Shown here piece after piece: positions 1 through 12,200 of a DNA stretch of 64,000 nucleotides. How positions within the stretch are numbered: position 1 is the stretch's first letter; the number at the start of each line of letters is the position of its first letter. This DNA comes from Porites lobata (Eukaryota; Cnidaria; Anthozoa; Scleractinia; Poritidae). The stretch is from assembly GCA_942486035.1 (NCBI GenBank), contig CALNXK010000335.1, positions 180,001-244,000 of the forward strand, read 5' to 3'. The notes below the pieces were generated by a model. The model did no database searches. It was not told the origin of the DNA and worked only from the letters and a program-made list of their open reading frames with translations. Position numbers and translations under genes: made by a program.

Positions 1-1958
1 TTTTGTTCTTGAGAGTTTTGGCAGCAAAGCGACAAGAAGTGAGCATCTCCTCCTTATTCTCCACATGGCTTTACAGCTTAACCTCTACCAAAACTTTGTG
101 CACACTTTCAATCCTGCCAGCAGCTACGCAGGCTAGAAATGTCCCCCCCCCCCCCCCACCCCCACTCCATCGCATAAAATTCAAATGCTCCATCCCTTAT
201 AAAGTTTAGTAGCTGTTGATGTTGTTGTCCTTTGTCAAGGGTTCAGCTAACCCTTCCCACTGCACATGAAGGAAAAAAATCAACATGATATGGCTGACTG
301 AAAGACTAACCTTTACCCCCTGCCCCCAACATATTGCATCTATAACTGTAATGATCTACTTTCATATAATTCTTCAGCCCGCAGTTCACATATATGATTT
401 TTATATATTCATGTACAGTTAACTTCAATAAAAATACTCTCATACAGTCACTATTCCTTTGTTGTAAAATATATACTTATACATGTACATGAAGTATAAA
501 GCTGAGCGATTACCTTTTTTTCAATTTGGTTGCGTTTTTTTCTGCAAACCTTTATGGCTCAAACACAAACTGCACAAGGCCAATTTTTAAACAGTCAAAC
601 ATTCCACTCTATCAATCTCTAAGGGTATTTGTAAATAAACAATAGAAAAAACACTGAGAACATTAGGCAAGGTGTCTTTAAGCACTTGCACAGAAAAATT
701 CAGCAGCAACTATTATGCTTAATTTACACTATCTACTACAATGTGCAGCCTGTGTACATGTATTACAGCTGTATGTACTCATGATTACACCATATATGCT
801 GTAGTGGTACATAATATCTACGTAATGACCAGCTTCCTCTCTATCAGCAATATTTTATAATATTTTGTTTACCTGTTTTAACTTTTGGTCTATTGTATTT
901 CAATTCAACACATATATAATACTCTTACTCTTACATTAAATGATAGAAAATCTAAAAACAAATTCTCATTTCAAAACAATATTCTTTGACTGTTAAATGC
1001 TCAAATCACTGGTACCTTAAATCCTCCAAAAACTTTGCTACAGATATCTTGGTAGTGTTTCACAAAAGGACACATTCTCTACTGTGAAGAGGACAAAAAA
1101 AATGATAATACCTTCGAGGAAAAAATTAATAATATTAGTTTGTGGTTCCTTGAAATTTTTTGCCTTTCAATGTCAAGATCACAAGAAACTTTTAAACTTT
1201 TTCTTTGCATCTGTATTTTCTAACTGTGCATTTTTAGGCTTACAGCTGTACCATGAAAACAATGGCATATAAACCAACCCTCAGAAAGAGGAGAAATCAT
1301 TAATTTTGAACATGTATTAAGTGCCCCACAGCTTAATTTTCCTCCATCTTGCATTGTTCTCATGACCAGATAAGCAAAAATAGCTTGCACTTTTACTTTT
1401 TATGTTATAAAAACAAAAACATTGGTGGGATGCAGATGCTGAATGGCATAATAATTAAAAAGGTAATTGAGGTCCTGCAATTTGGAATGCTGATCTGTTG
1501 TACATGTATGCCAGGAAGGTTCTTAAACCTGCACAAAATTGCCGTGACCACTACGTACTCTGCTTTATAAAATAATTGATATTACAAGAAATTAGATGCT
1601 GATCACTGTTAGGGCTTAAAGGGTTAAAACATCACTCAGGTTAATCAAATATAAATTAAAGGTCCCAAGAATAACAAAACATGATCACTAACAAAAAAAG
1701 GTCTTTAATGTTATAAATAAATTCTCCTCATCAGTACCAAGATAGGAAATGTAAAGAAAACAGTGTGCATGGAGAATATTTACTGTATATTCATCTTGAT
1801 AAGTGAAATTAAATGAAATAGAATATTTAATTAAAACAAATGTACATTGTCTGCATGTTCCAACACCCATGACCAAAAACAGATGCACTCAATTTCAAGG
1901 AAACAGGCAAAAGTATAGTACATGTATTACTCCTTTAATTTATTTATAAGCATATCTG
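1..1958. other. AT-rich flank, no supported gene
   Basis: This stretch is low-GC and carries a run of C near 140-157. Open frames are short, without splice-compatible continuation or a recognisable motif. It ends where the EnSpm-like transposon begins, so it is flank of unknown function. Confidence 0.5.
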
Positions 1959-1983
1959 CCCTTACCAAAACCACATATATGTT
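1959..1983 (+). repeat. Left terminal inverted repeat of EnSpm-like element
   Basis: These 25 bases are the exact reverse complement of 16103-16127. After one mismatch at base 26 the match continues for several more bases. This marks the left boundary of the transposon. Confidence 0.85.
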
Positions 1984-2240
1984 ACATATAGCGCCTACAT
2001 ATATATGTGACATATATGTGACATATATGTGAAATATATAACACATATATGTGACATATATGTGTCATATATAACACATGTATGTTACATATATGTCAAA
2101 TGTAGGTATTTGGAACCCATTTGCAGTTACTTACATATATGTCACACATATGTAGATATATGTGACATATATGTAGTTAATAGCATTGCATATACAGGGC
2201 AAATATATGTCACATATATGTGGCATATATTTGAAAAAAA
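1970..2240. repeat. Left subterminal palindrome array
   Basis: More than a dozen copies of a roughly 10-bp palindrome close to ACATATATGT, often written TGTGACATATATGT, are packed at short irregular spacing directly inside the terminal repeat. Subterminal arrays of short motifs are the transposase-binding regions of CACTA elements, so this is probably where the element's proteins bind. Because the motif is its own reverse complement, the array reads the same on both strands. Confidence 0.7.
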
Positions 2241-2795
2241 TTGATTAGGTACATACCAGCTGCGCCTGCTGTACTTTGAAGTTAATTGTTATAGATATAC
2301 ATGTAGTACTTATATATATCTGCTGATATCTTACATCTTCAATAAATATATTACACCTTTTTTTTTCATTGAAATAATTGTATTCTGGTCATAAATTCTT
2401 CATATACACTAGCTGTCTTAAAACTGAAAACTTATATAATTCTTACAGACTAGTTACCATTATCACATGACAGACCATTTCAGACAGTCCAACTTCAGTG
2501 TGATGCACATCAATCAAAGGAAGCTGTTGACACTGTTTTTCAAATTCAGATTGCATTTCGAACAATTTGGCCAAAAAGAAGCAGTAAAAATTAACAAATA
2601 AGCAGATTGAAGATTTCAATCAACATGATAAAAAATTGTCATTGTATTACAACTTATTTAGACTGCCATTCACATGTTTGTTACCAATTCCAACAACAAT
2701 CTGATTATCGATAATAAGAGGATTCAACACACACGCATGTACATGCATACATATATATAAGAAAATAATATGTGTTCTTGTATCTTCTAAAAAAA

Positions 2796-5700
2796 TCATT
2801 TTGTCTTTGATATCCCCCTCCTGCTTGCAGTGCACTTGTCTTGGATTGTTTTTCTCACTTTGGAGATGACATTCCCATCCTTGAACTGGGATTGAACAAA
2901 TGCTGTAGATTGAGAAGGATTTAAAGCAATCACACAACTGCCAAAGCTTAATATTAAATGCTATATATAGTAGATGTGTTACACATGTTTATAACCTGCA
3001 TGAACACATGATTAGGACCCCCCTTGTTTTCACCAGAACCGAAATTAAACTAACCAAAGAAAGCATGTCTTGTATAATTAGGATTATATGTAATATTCTC
3101 ATTGATTCAGTAAAATCAAAACAATAACTGATGCCATGAAAATTAAAGCTCATAATGTCATAGCGGTACAGGAGTTTACATCAAAGAGTAGCATATCATT
3201 TCCATAATGAACTGAGAGGGGTTGTTTTACTTTAGGGAAGGAGGGAGGAGAATCAATTCATTTCTTCTTCAACAAATACAGTTTGCTACTATATAAAAGA
3301 GCTTAATTAATAGATGATTTATACACTGAATGCAAATATGGCCGTCAGGCCTTTTTTTTTTTTGTTTAGCCAAGTTTTCATAGAAATTATAATGATTTCA
3401 CGTGAACAAGTGCCTCTAAGTATATCATCTTAAAAATTTGAGCTGCAAAGTTATGGCTGACTGAAATTATAAACATTTGTGTGGGAAAAGATAGTCTATA
3501 TCCTCACTAGCCTCGCTTTCATGTTTTTTCCCAAAATGTGAGTGCCAATACCTTCTTCTTAAATAAGAACATGGCCCTGAAAATACGCACAATGACTTAT
3601 TTTGACCTGATCTTTATCATTATCCAATTGCTTTTCTTTTCTTGAAAACCTGCCCAGACCAAAAATTCTTGGATGGCCATATTTGCATTTGGTGTATGGT
3701 ATACATGCAGTCAACTCTCTCAAAGCAGACACCAAATGTAAGGCAAACATATCTCTAAGACAGACGTGGTTGGCTAGTAAGGTGGACAGCTAGAGCTAGT
3801 CCAATGGGTGTCCACCTTAAAGAGATTTCATTGTGCAATAATAAAAGCTGGTTTTTTCCCATGAATCAAGCATAATACATGCACGAAAAACAAGTAGGAC
3901 AAGTAATGCAATCAAAGAGCATACATGTACCTGTGATGGCTTTAATGATTTGAGGGCACAGCTGTCTGTAGCCCAAGTTGCCCCCTCCTGCCAAGTTTGA
4001 AATCATTAAAGTTTTTTGTCAAACATGACGTCAATCAAGTATGCTGTCATAGTGCCCACTGATTTTCCTTCTGCCAATGCATTCAGTCGTTGGGTCGGGT
4101 ACCAGAAAACCCCACTCCCTATGGCCATTTCTTCCATCTAAGTAAAAGAGATACAATAAATGAGTGAAATGTACAGTGAAATGTTCACATCTGTACCTTG
4201 AATTCTTCTTCAAGTTTAATAACAAAACCCCAACTTTGGATGAAGAACAGAAAAATTTAACGCACCTATTTAAAGTCTCCCTCACAGAGAATTACATTTC
4301 TTCTGGATGACCTATCAAGGGCTGGATTCATGAAGCCCACCTAAACTAAGACATATCCTAAGCATTGTTTATTAACAATAGTCTATTGTGGTTACGACAA
4401 TAGACTATTGTTAATAAACAATGTTTAGGATTTGTCTTAGTTTAGGAGGGCTTCATGAATCCGGCCCCAGAATGTTAAACTTATTACCAATAACATTGTG
4501 ACTTCATATCAAGCAGATGCACCCTTAGTATTTAGGGAACACTAGGTTTGTAGGTTGTACATGTAGGGTGCTTGAAATAAACAACAAATACATCTGGTAA
4601 AACAGCTGCCCTCAAATATACAATTGAACATTAAACTAGGAGTGCTTGTTATTTAAAGCATGCATGTACAGGCATGTGTACCTTGTGTTTTGATGCAATT
4701 ACTGGAGAAATGACTCCAGCAAGTGGTTTGTTAGTGTCTTCACTATACTGATCTGAAAGAAATTAAACAAAACAGTCCTATAAGAATAGGTACCTGTACC
4801 AATGAATCAAAAACATACATACATTACACAACCCTCCATCATTTTCAATGATTGACAATCAAGTAAAAAAAAAATAGTGAATAATAATTAAATTTTAAGT
4901 GTGCCAATTAACTGTTATTTTTGTAGGATAAAAATGTTTCTAGTGGCAGTTATATACAAAACATGATAACAATAAACAGTAATTCTAACCATTCAATTTC
5001 TGCTCTAATTCCAAAACTTTCTGCTTCAGTGAGGCATTTTCTTGTCTCAAGAGACGGCATTCCTCTCGTCCACACTTGGAGAGGGCAGGCTGAGATCCTA
5101 AAAAGAAACATATATTTGTAATTATAAGTACAAGTTTTATGTTTATATTCAGTGAAGGTAAACTTGATCTACACCTGCATACATGTGTGTTCATTCATTA
5201 TATTCATAACAGCTACAGTCAAACCTGTATAAAGAAAACACTCTCAGGACCCTCACCAAGTCTATATGCCTATATGATGTTTGTTCTTTTGACACAACTC
5301 CAAGACCACATTGCATATCAGGTAGAGCAAGTGCAAAATGAATAAAACCATGACATATAACACAGACAATTAATGGACAGATTGCTAGATACCATGCATA
5401 CTCACTTTGCTCTTGATCAGTTTCATAAAAAAGCTTCCTTGATCCCTTCTCTTTCCTTGATATTGGTACAACTTTAGAAGCACCTTGCAAAACAAAATAC
5501 ATGTATGCATGCATCTGAATAAAATTTACTTCATCATTGGGATCATTAACTTGAGTGTAGAGTACCTTAAGTGTAACTTGAATAAAATTTACTTCATCAT
5601 GGTAATCTCTAGCTGTTGTTCTACTTCCTTTTAAATTATTGTTACAACTCCAAGACCACTTTGAATATCAAGTAGAATATATGCATGCAAAACAAATAAA

Positions 5701-8700
5701 ATCATGAAACAACAATGGACAGACACTATAGATACTATACTCACTTTGTCCTTGAGCTCCATCTGTCAGATTCCTTGATCCCTTCTCCTTCCTTGATATT
5801 GGTACAACTTTAGAAGCACCTTGCAAAACAAAATACATGTATGCATGCATCTGAATAAAATTTACTTCATCATTGGGATCATTAACTTGAGTGTAGAGTC
5901 ACCTTAAGTGTAACTTGAATAAAATTTACTTCATCATGGTAATCTCTAGCTGTTAATTGTTCTACTTCCTTTTAAATTATTGTTGCAACTCCAAGACCAC
6001 TTTGAATATCAAGTAGAATATGCATGTAAAACAAATAACATCATGAAACAACAATGGACAGACACTATAGATACTATACTCACTTTGTCCTTGAGCTCCA
6101 TCTGTCAGATTCCTTGATCCCTTCTCTTTCCTTGATATTGGTGCAACTTTAGCATCACCTTTCAAAATATACATGTATGCATGCATCTGAATAAAATTTC
6201 ATCATTGGGATAAAAGTGTAGAGTACCTTAAGTGTAACTTGGAAGGACCTTACAAGTGATAACTGCATGTACTAATCATTTTCACTTTTCTTGGTTGCTT
6301 TGAGTTATAATTAAGAAATAGCTAATTAGATCACATTAAAGCACATTATATGTTAAAAGAACACAAGAAGGGCTTGTCAATGATGAGTGCTTTGTTTGGT
6401 GAAGGTTGAGATTTTGGTGGCATATTTTCCTTAAACCATTCTGGTTCCTAATTCTCAGTAATATGGATAGTTTTGGATTTGCATGCAAATTTGGAACAGA
6501 AATCAGAAAAAAAACATAAGGTTCATCTGTTCAGGTCAAGTAGTAGGAATGCTAACTACAGGTTTTTCAACAGCCCAAAACTTAGACATACCCTTCTGAA
6601 AAAGTTCCTTTAGCGGTGAGCGGTATGGCACAGTAACTTCCATTCCTACAAAATCATCATCAGCATGCATCTCTTCATCACCTGGGAAGTACTCATCCTC
6701 ACTGCTGTATAACGGCTCACTCTCAGAATCAACCATTATTAAGCTTCCAGAATATCCAAGGGATGAGCTATGTGACTGCTGGCTTGGAGATACTTTGGCC
6801 TGTTGAAGACTACATGCACGCTCGCTTTCAGAGTCACTCAGCTCTTCGGAACATTCATGGGAAGAGCTACTTATTTGGTTTTTAATTTGGAATGTCTTTG
6901 CCTGCTGAAGCCTCTGCTTTAGCAGGGCTTCTTTCTTGACTTTTGCCTTTGCGGCCTTTTGGCCTTGGCCTCCATAGATAATTTCTTCCTTTTTTTTTTT
7001 CTTCACATTCGTCTTCACTTTTGTTTACTTCTGGATCGGATTCCGTCTTTCCTTTTTCTGTGCTAGACCAGACATTTGTTCTCTTCCTTTTCCTTTCCCC
7101 CTTTGTCTACTTTGGCTTTTGTCTTAGTTGGCAATTTTTTTCTTTTGAGTTCTTCTCTGCTGGACATTTGTCAGATACTCTAGATCTGTAGGATAGCAGA
7201 CATTTAAAAAGAAAACACTGAAGTCAGACAAATGGAAGAATATCATAGTTATGTCAGATGAATTCTTGGGAGGCTTGAAAAGATTGAGTGTCTTGTGTGG
7301 CAAACAGAAACAAGGAAATGCCAATCATTGCAGGAATTGATTATGCAAATGTCTAGAAATAATATGTCAAATTACATTAATTCAGTGCAACTAAAAATTG
7401 ACATTCCACTACATGGAAGCTCACTAAAAGAAATACTTGACCTGTTTTGACTGTCATGCAACAACTTTTTGCAAATTATACCCATCAGTGTTATGTATAC
7501 TTTTCCAGCTTATAACACCAAATTAAAGGCAAATGAAATCAATGCCATGTTGTTATAATAATTATAATACAAATACAATGTACAGTGAACTATAAAATCC
7601 TACTTAGGAAGGCCCTTTGCTCCTTCCTCTCACCCTGGGATTTATCAGTTTGTGTTAATGCATGGCCAGGCCTTTATTTTGTGATGATTTAATTAGTCTT
7701 ACCTCCAATGTCCACAACAAATGCAGGATACCAGTCCTTGTGATGGGCATCCGTCCACAGTGCATCACAAGATGCTCCTTTTTCAATTTTTTTCACAGTT
7801 TCTAATCTCATCAGCACTGACTATATTTTTGATGTTGTCATCCTTGAAGACAACAAGGTAGTGGTCTACGATAAAGAACAAAATATAATAAGACACATCA
7901 ACGATATTATAATCAATTAATGGCACCAGACAAACCAGTTTGTATGCTGCACACTAAATAATAAGAATGCAATCTTGAAGTTAACATATTGAAATTTCGC
8001 AAAGAATCTTGAAGTTGCTCTCAGCTTATATAGTGCATGGTCAAGAGCTTTGATCCTGAGCCAAATATCAAAGTTGATCGAAAAGAAACTGATCGTTGTT
8101 GTTTAAGAATAAACCAGTTACTAATCTATCCAGATCTATCAAAGATGGAATGTATAGCTAAAGAATGAATCATGCATTATTTATTACCTTGACAATGATA
8201 AATGAAAAATCGAGGGGTGATCCCAATTTCAAAAGTGCCATCTATACAATTAATCTATCAATCAATAACCAGGCTATGACCAGACTGTAAGCAGTCCCTC
8301 TTTTCTTTGCCGTCGATTATTAATTGAGCAAGTCGAAGATATCAACATCAGATAGAAACGAGAAAGAAGCGATTTTGACAGATTTGGCGAACAGTTACAT
8401 TTGTAAATGAACGCGGCAATATTGAAATGAGTGGAACGAAAGCCTAATTAATGATGATCTTCGGAACGAATTAATCCTTGCACAATATCCGAAACAACTG
8501 ATATCCTGGAAAATTCTTAGAAATTATTGAGCATGAATGAAAAGTTCGAAATATATATGAGATATGAGGTGAACATATAACGATAAAATTATGCACGTCT
8601 TATTCAACCTCTGAAGAGGTTGAAAGGACTGCGAGCTGTACGTTGCACGTGTTCTGTCCCCAGCATATATGCGACATTCTTCCCAGCATTTAAAACTACA

Positions 8701-9011
8701 AAATTGATTGCCAAGCTCCATCGTATAATGCAAAAGCCTAAATTTATTTTATTCAAGCAAAAGATTGCAGTGTATATTTACTAGAAAGAGTTTATATAGG
8801 TCGTAGAAGCGTGTTTTTTAAACCGCGTTCATTGAACCGCGAAACGCACGCCTGTAATTTAATTAATTCCTATATAAGCATGGGCCGAGCTCTCAAAATC
8901 ATTGTTTTAGAACAATAATCTTAATTTAGGCACTTACAAGAATTACATTTGGAAGTAAAATGACTTACCAAGATGATCAGTGAAGCGAGAAGGTGCTTTT
9001 GTTTTCCTCAT
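2796..9011 (-). CDS. BEN-domain protein gene carried by the EnSpm-like element (10 exons, frameshifted)
   Basis: Ten exons with matching splice phases can be read on the minus strand: 9011-8969 (start codon 9011-9009), 7865-7703, 7185-6592, 6158-6084, 5819-5745, 5483-5406, 5097-4990, 4752-4682, 4137-3931 and 2902-2796 (stop). Total coding length is about 1.5 kb, near 507 codons. The middle exon is Lys- and Ser/Glu-rich with acidic SDSES-type stretches. Three homologous short exons follow, then a coiled-coil exon rich in Leu, Glu and Lys (LLRQENASLKQKVLELEQKL), then a BEN domain split over the last two exons (hydrophobic GSGVFWYP start, later ISNLAGG). BEN domains bind DNA or mediate protein contacts in chromatin and viral factors. 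One-base frameshifts are visible near 4012-4017 (T run), 6990, 7070, 7130 and 7805. Exon boundaries are my inference from splice sites; the coiled coil and BEN order is a firm reading. Confidence 0.7.
4318..4468. repeat. Foldback MITE inside BEN-gene intron
   Basis: Two arms of about 70 bp are near-perfect inverted copies around a short centre at TGGTTACGA, beginning GGGCTGGATTCATGAAGCCC and ending with its complement. It lies in the intron between the 4137-3931 and 4752-4682 exons, so it entered after the EnSpm-like element or was carried with it. No clear target duplication is visible. Confidence 0.75.
5190..6195 (-). repeat. Three tandem copies of a ~340-bp exon-plus-intron unit
   Basis: The segments ending at about 5508, 5852 and 6190 are successive copies of one unit that includes intron sequence, the 75-78 bp exon and its splice sites. 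The two upper copies are nearly identical; the lowest is more diverged and its exon is 78 bp instead of 75. Each exon encodes a motif close to KVVPISRKEKGSR and all have the same phase, so every copy can be spliced in without changing frame. Confidence 0.85.
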
Positions 9012-9230
9012 AATTGCAGAAATCTACAAGCTGACAAAACCGAACTCGATCCTCTTCAAAACGAACAACGAAAGGAACAACGAAATGAACAAATGAGCGC
9101 GAAAACGGCCTCTGTGAAGTTTTCGCGCTCATTTTGTGTAGTCACGTGTTAGGTGTAAGCCAATCAGCAGGGGATTTTGATATGTATTAGATGCCAGTCC
9201 ACTCTACCTGCAGTCTTTCTGGAGTTGACC
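9012..9230. promoter_or_regulatory. Divergent promoter between BEN gene and transposase
   Basis: Only 219 bp separate the two start codons. The spacer holds a perfect inverted repeat with 16-bp arms (9091-9106 and 9119-9134, AAATGAGCGCGAAAAC and complement) and a 12-bp loop. Each arm contains a TTTTCGCGC core matching the E2F consensus. An E-box CACGTG lies at 9143-9148 and a CCAAT box at 9160-9164, about 70 bp upstream of the transposase ATG. This suggests shared, possibly S-phase-linked expression of both genes; binding is inferred from motifs only. Confidence 0.65.
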
Positions 9231-12200
9231 ATGGAGTCGACGAAACGAAAGAAGAGAGGTCGATACAACTCGCATCGAAGAAACCCTGCTATACCTAAGC
9301 CGAAAGCCACTGTTTCCCGACATAACAGGCGAAAAGCAAACTTCTCATCGGATGAAGATGAACAAAGAAAAAAACCGTGTTTCAAGCGAACTGTTGATGT
9401 TGTTTTCGAAAATAGTCAAGCATCATCGGACGAATCGGATTTAAACATTACAAATATGTACTTGGCTTCATGTTCTAGTTATCAAGATCTAGACCACGAA
9501 TTGTCAGACGTTTTGTCGGAATCAACGCATGATGACGACAGTGTAGAAAAAACTGGATGCGATTTGGGTGATATCTCAGAAGACGATCGAAGCTCCACAT
9601 CTTCAGATGACGACCAATTCTGTGCACGTGGAGACAGTTATAATCACATCAGGAGTAAATCGACTGATGAAGAAGACCCTGTATATGTATACCCTGGGTC
9701 GCCTCTTTTGTTGTCGGAAAGCATTCTTTTGATTCTTACTTTGGCTGTAGCTCACAATCTGAATGGAAGTTGTCTTTCAGACGTAATTTCTTTGATCAAT
9801 TTGCACTGCATTCCTGGTCCACTCAACAAGTGTGTCAACTCACTCAGTGAGCTCAAGAGGTACTTTGCTGACTTCGAGCTTCCCATAACAAAACACTTTT
9901 ACTGCAGTTTTTGCTCTGAGTATCTTGGTGTTTTAAGTGATACTCCTGATGTGTGCTCCATTTGCAACAATGATGTGAGAGATCCAAAGAAGAAGTCATA
10001 TTTTGTCATCCTTTCTGTCGAAAGTCAGCTAAACGAGCTTATGCAAAGTAAGTAAGAAAATATAATTTTATATGTTGCAGTTTAAAATGATCTTATGTTA
10101 AAATGATTTCAAACTAGTTTGATTTGTACTTTTCTTTGTCTTAGGATTATGGTAATCAATCTGGAACAAAAGAAAATCAAAACTAACCAAGTTTGAAATC
10201 ATTTTGACCTAAGATTCATTTCAAACTACAACATATACAACAGTGATTGATGTTAAAATGGAATAAATATAAATACTGGCTTAACTACAGCATCATATAT
10301 TTAGCCACTTTCGATGCTTCCTGGGATAATAGCTAGATATATATATCGCTTAAAATATGCAGTCACCCCTATTGAAGTATAATATTTCCAAATATTTGGT
10401 CCTATAATGGGCCAGTAAGATCCATGTGACAAAAAGTTTCAAAGTCTCTGAAAGTTAAGCCTAAAATGATGATTTAGTTTTTAAATGTATATAAAAAAAA
10501 ATATTATTGGAGTCGGTTTTCACATGATAGCAAAATTATCAAGGTCTCGATTTGTGTTACCCACCTTGGCTGTGGAAATTCTTACTATCTTACTCACCAT
10601 ATGTATTTGAATAAGTGCCTTGTGCGCTTCTTTAATGTTAGGTCCTTTAAGGTCGATGTTTATTCAAGGTGGGCACTTATTCTGGTAAATGCAGAAACCT
10701 CATCCTGTGGCAATTGAGCTACATCAAATTAATAGCTATAATCTGCTGGTGGTGTCGACTGACACTCAAATCACAGTATTTTGTGATAAAAGAGTGCAGT
10801 GATGTTTTATCATTCAACCAGTAAGCTTGATTTTCTTTGTTGTATTTTTTTGTCATCTGATATTAGGAAGAGAATTTCAGGAAGATATAAAGTACCGCTT
10901 TCTGTAGAGAAGACATCCCCTCACAACATTGAGGATGTATATGATGGCCATCTCTACAAGAAGCTGTTTGAAAATAATGGCCCACTTTCTCAGCCAGAGA
11001 ACTTATCCTTAAAGTTCAATACAGATGGTGTTTCTATCTTCAAATCATCAGGTTCAAGTATTTGGCCAGTGTACTTTGAGATCAATGAGTTGCCACCAAG
11101 TAAAAGGTAAAAATTAGAGTAAATTATTATTGGTGAATTGTAAGTGCATCTTATTAAACTTTTGGAATTATCATTGTATTCTCTATTCACAATACTATTT
11201 CCGAAAACATTGCAAAAAATTAGTTGCCTTGTTGATGACTGGAATGACACATACTGTACATATACTTAGTTGAACTGAATTACATTGGTTATTTAACAAC
11301 ATTTTTCACTACTATTTTCTGTGATTGTGCCAAACCATTATTTTCATCAAAGGATATTATTATAGAGTTCCGTATCAGACCCTTTTTATTTAAAACTAAC
11401 TTTCATTACTCTTACCCTATTGTTCCTTTTTCTAGGCTGGAAAAAAAAGCTCTGACTCTGATAAATGTAAATTCGTAAGTGCATTTTAATGTTTTCATGT
11501 TTTAATTAATAGGAAACGATTGGAGAACATGCTTTTGGGTGGCCTCTGGTTCAGTGACAAAAACCTGTGATGTCTACCTTTTTGAAACCTTTCAGAACTT
11601 CATTAGAAGACCTTGAAACAAAAGGTACCTGGATACATGGTGTCTCTGAGACAGCTTTATGTTCATGTCTATGTTGTGGCTAACTAAATTTTTTATGGTT
11701 TAAAGTTTGTTTGGCAACGTTGATTTTTATTTTCCCTGTTTTAAAATGTAGTTATAAATATAAGACAAAGGAAAGTATAGTTTTAAAACTAAAAACAAGT
11801 TTCAGCCACAACATATATACACTGTACATGTACTTATATTTAGAGTGTATATAAAATTTTGTATAAAGTTTTCAAGCAAACTGTACTAGGAATAAATGTA
11901 CGTGATTTCTCCTGGCCAACTTGTATGGTAGTGTATTATACTGACTAGATGCATAATTAAGTTTGACATTAGGAGAATGTATCCTAATCTTGTGCATCCT
12001 GTGCTGCCAAGCGGTGATCATTTTCATTGTTTGCATGATTTGTGTACGTTTTTGGTGCCAAGTTGGTGACTACAGAAAACAGTGGTTTAGAATTTACGGT
12101 GACTCTTAACAATTGTATTCCCACAAAATATCCTATCAAATCCACTTTTGATTACTACTAGAGTTTTTATATTATTGGAAACATTGAGCCCTGGCCAGTT

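Noticed and set aside
2029..2244. 71-codon frame and its right-end counterpart at 15801-16335
   Set aside because: Produced by the ACATATATGT arrays; low-complexity Tyr/Ile/His translation.
9164..9385. 73-codon minus-strand frame over the divergent promoter
   Set aside because: Overlaps transposase exon 1 and lacks family features.
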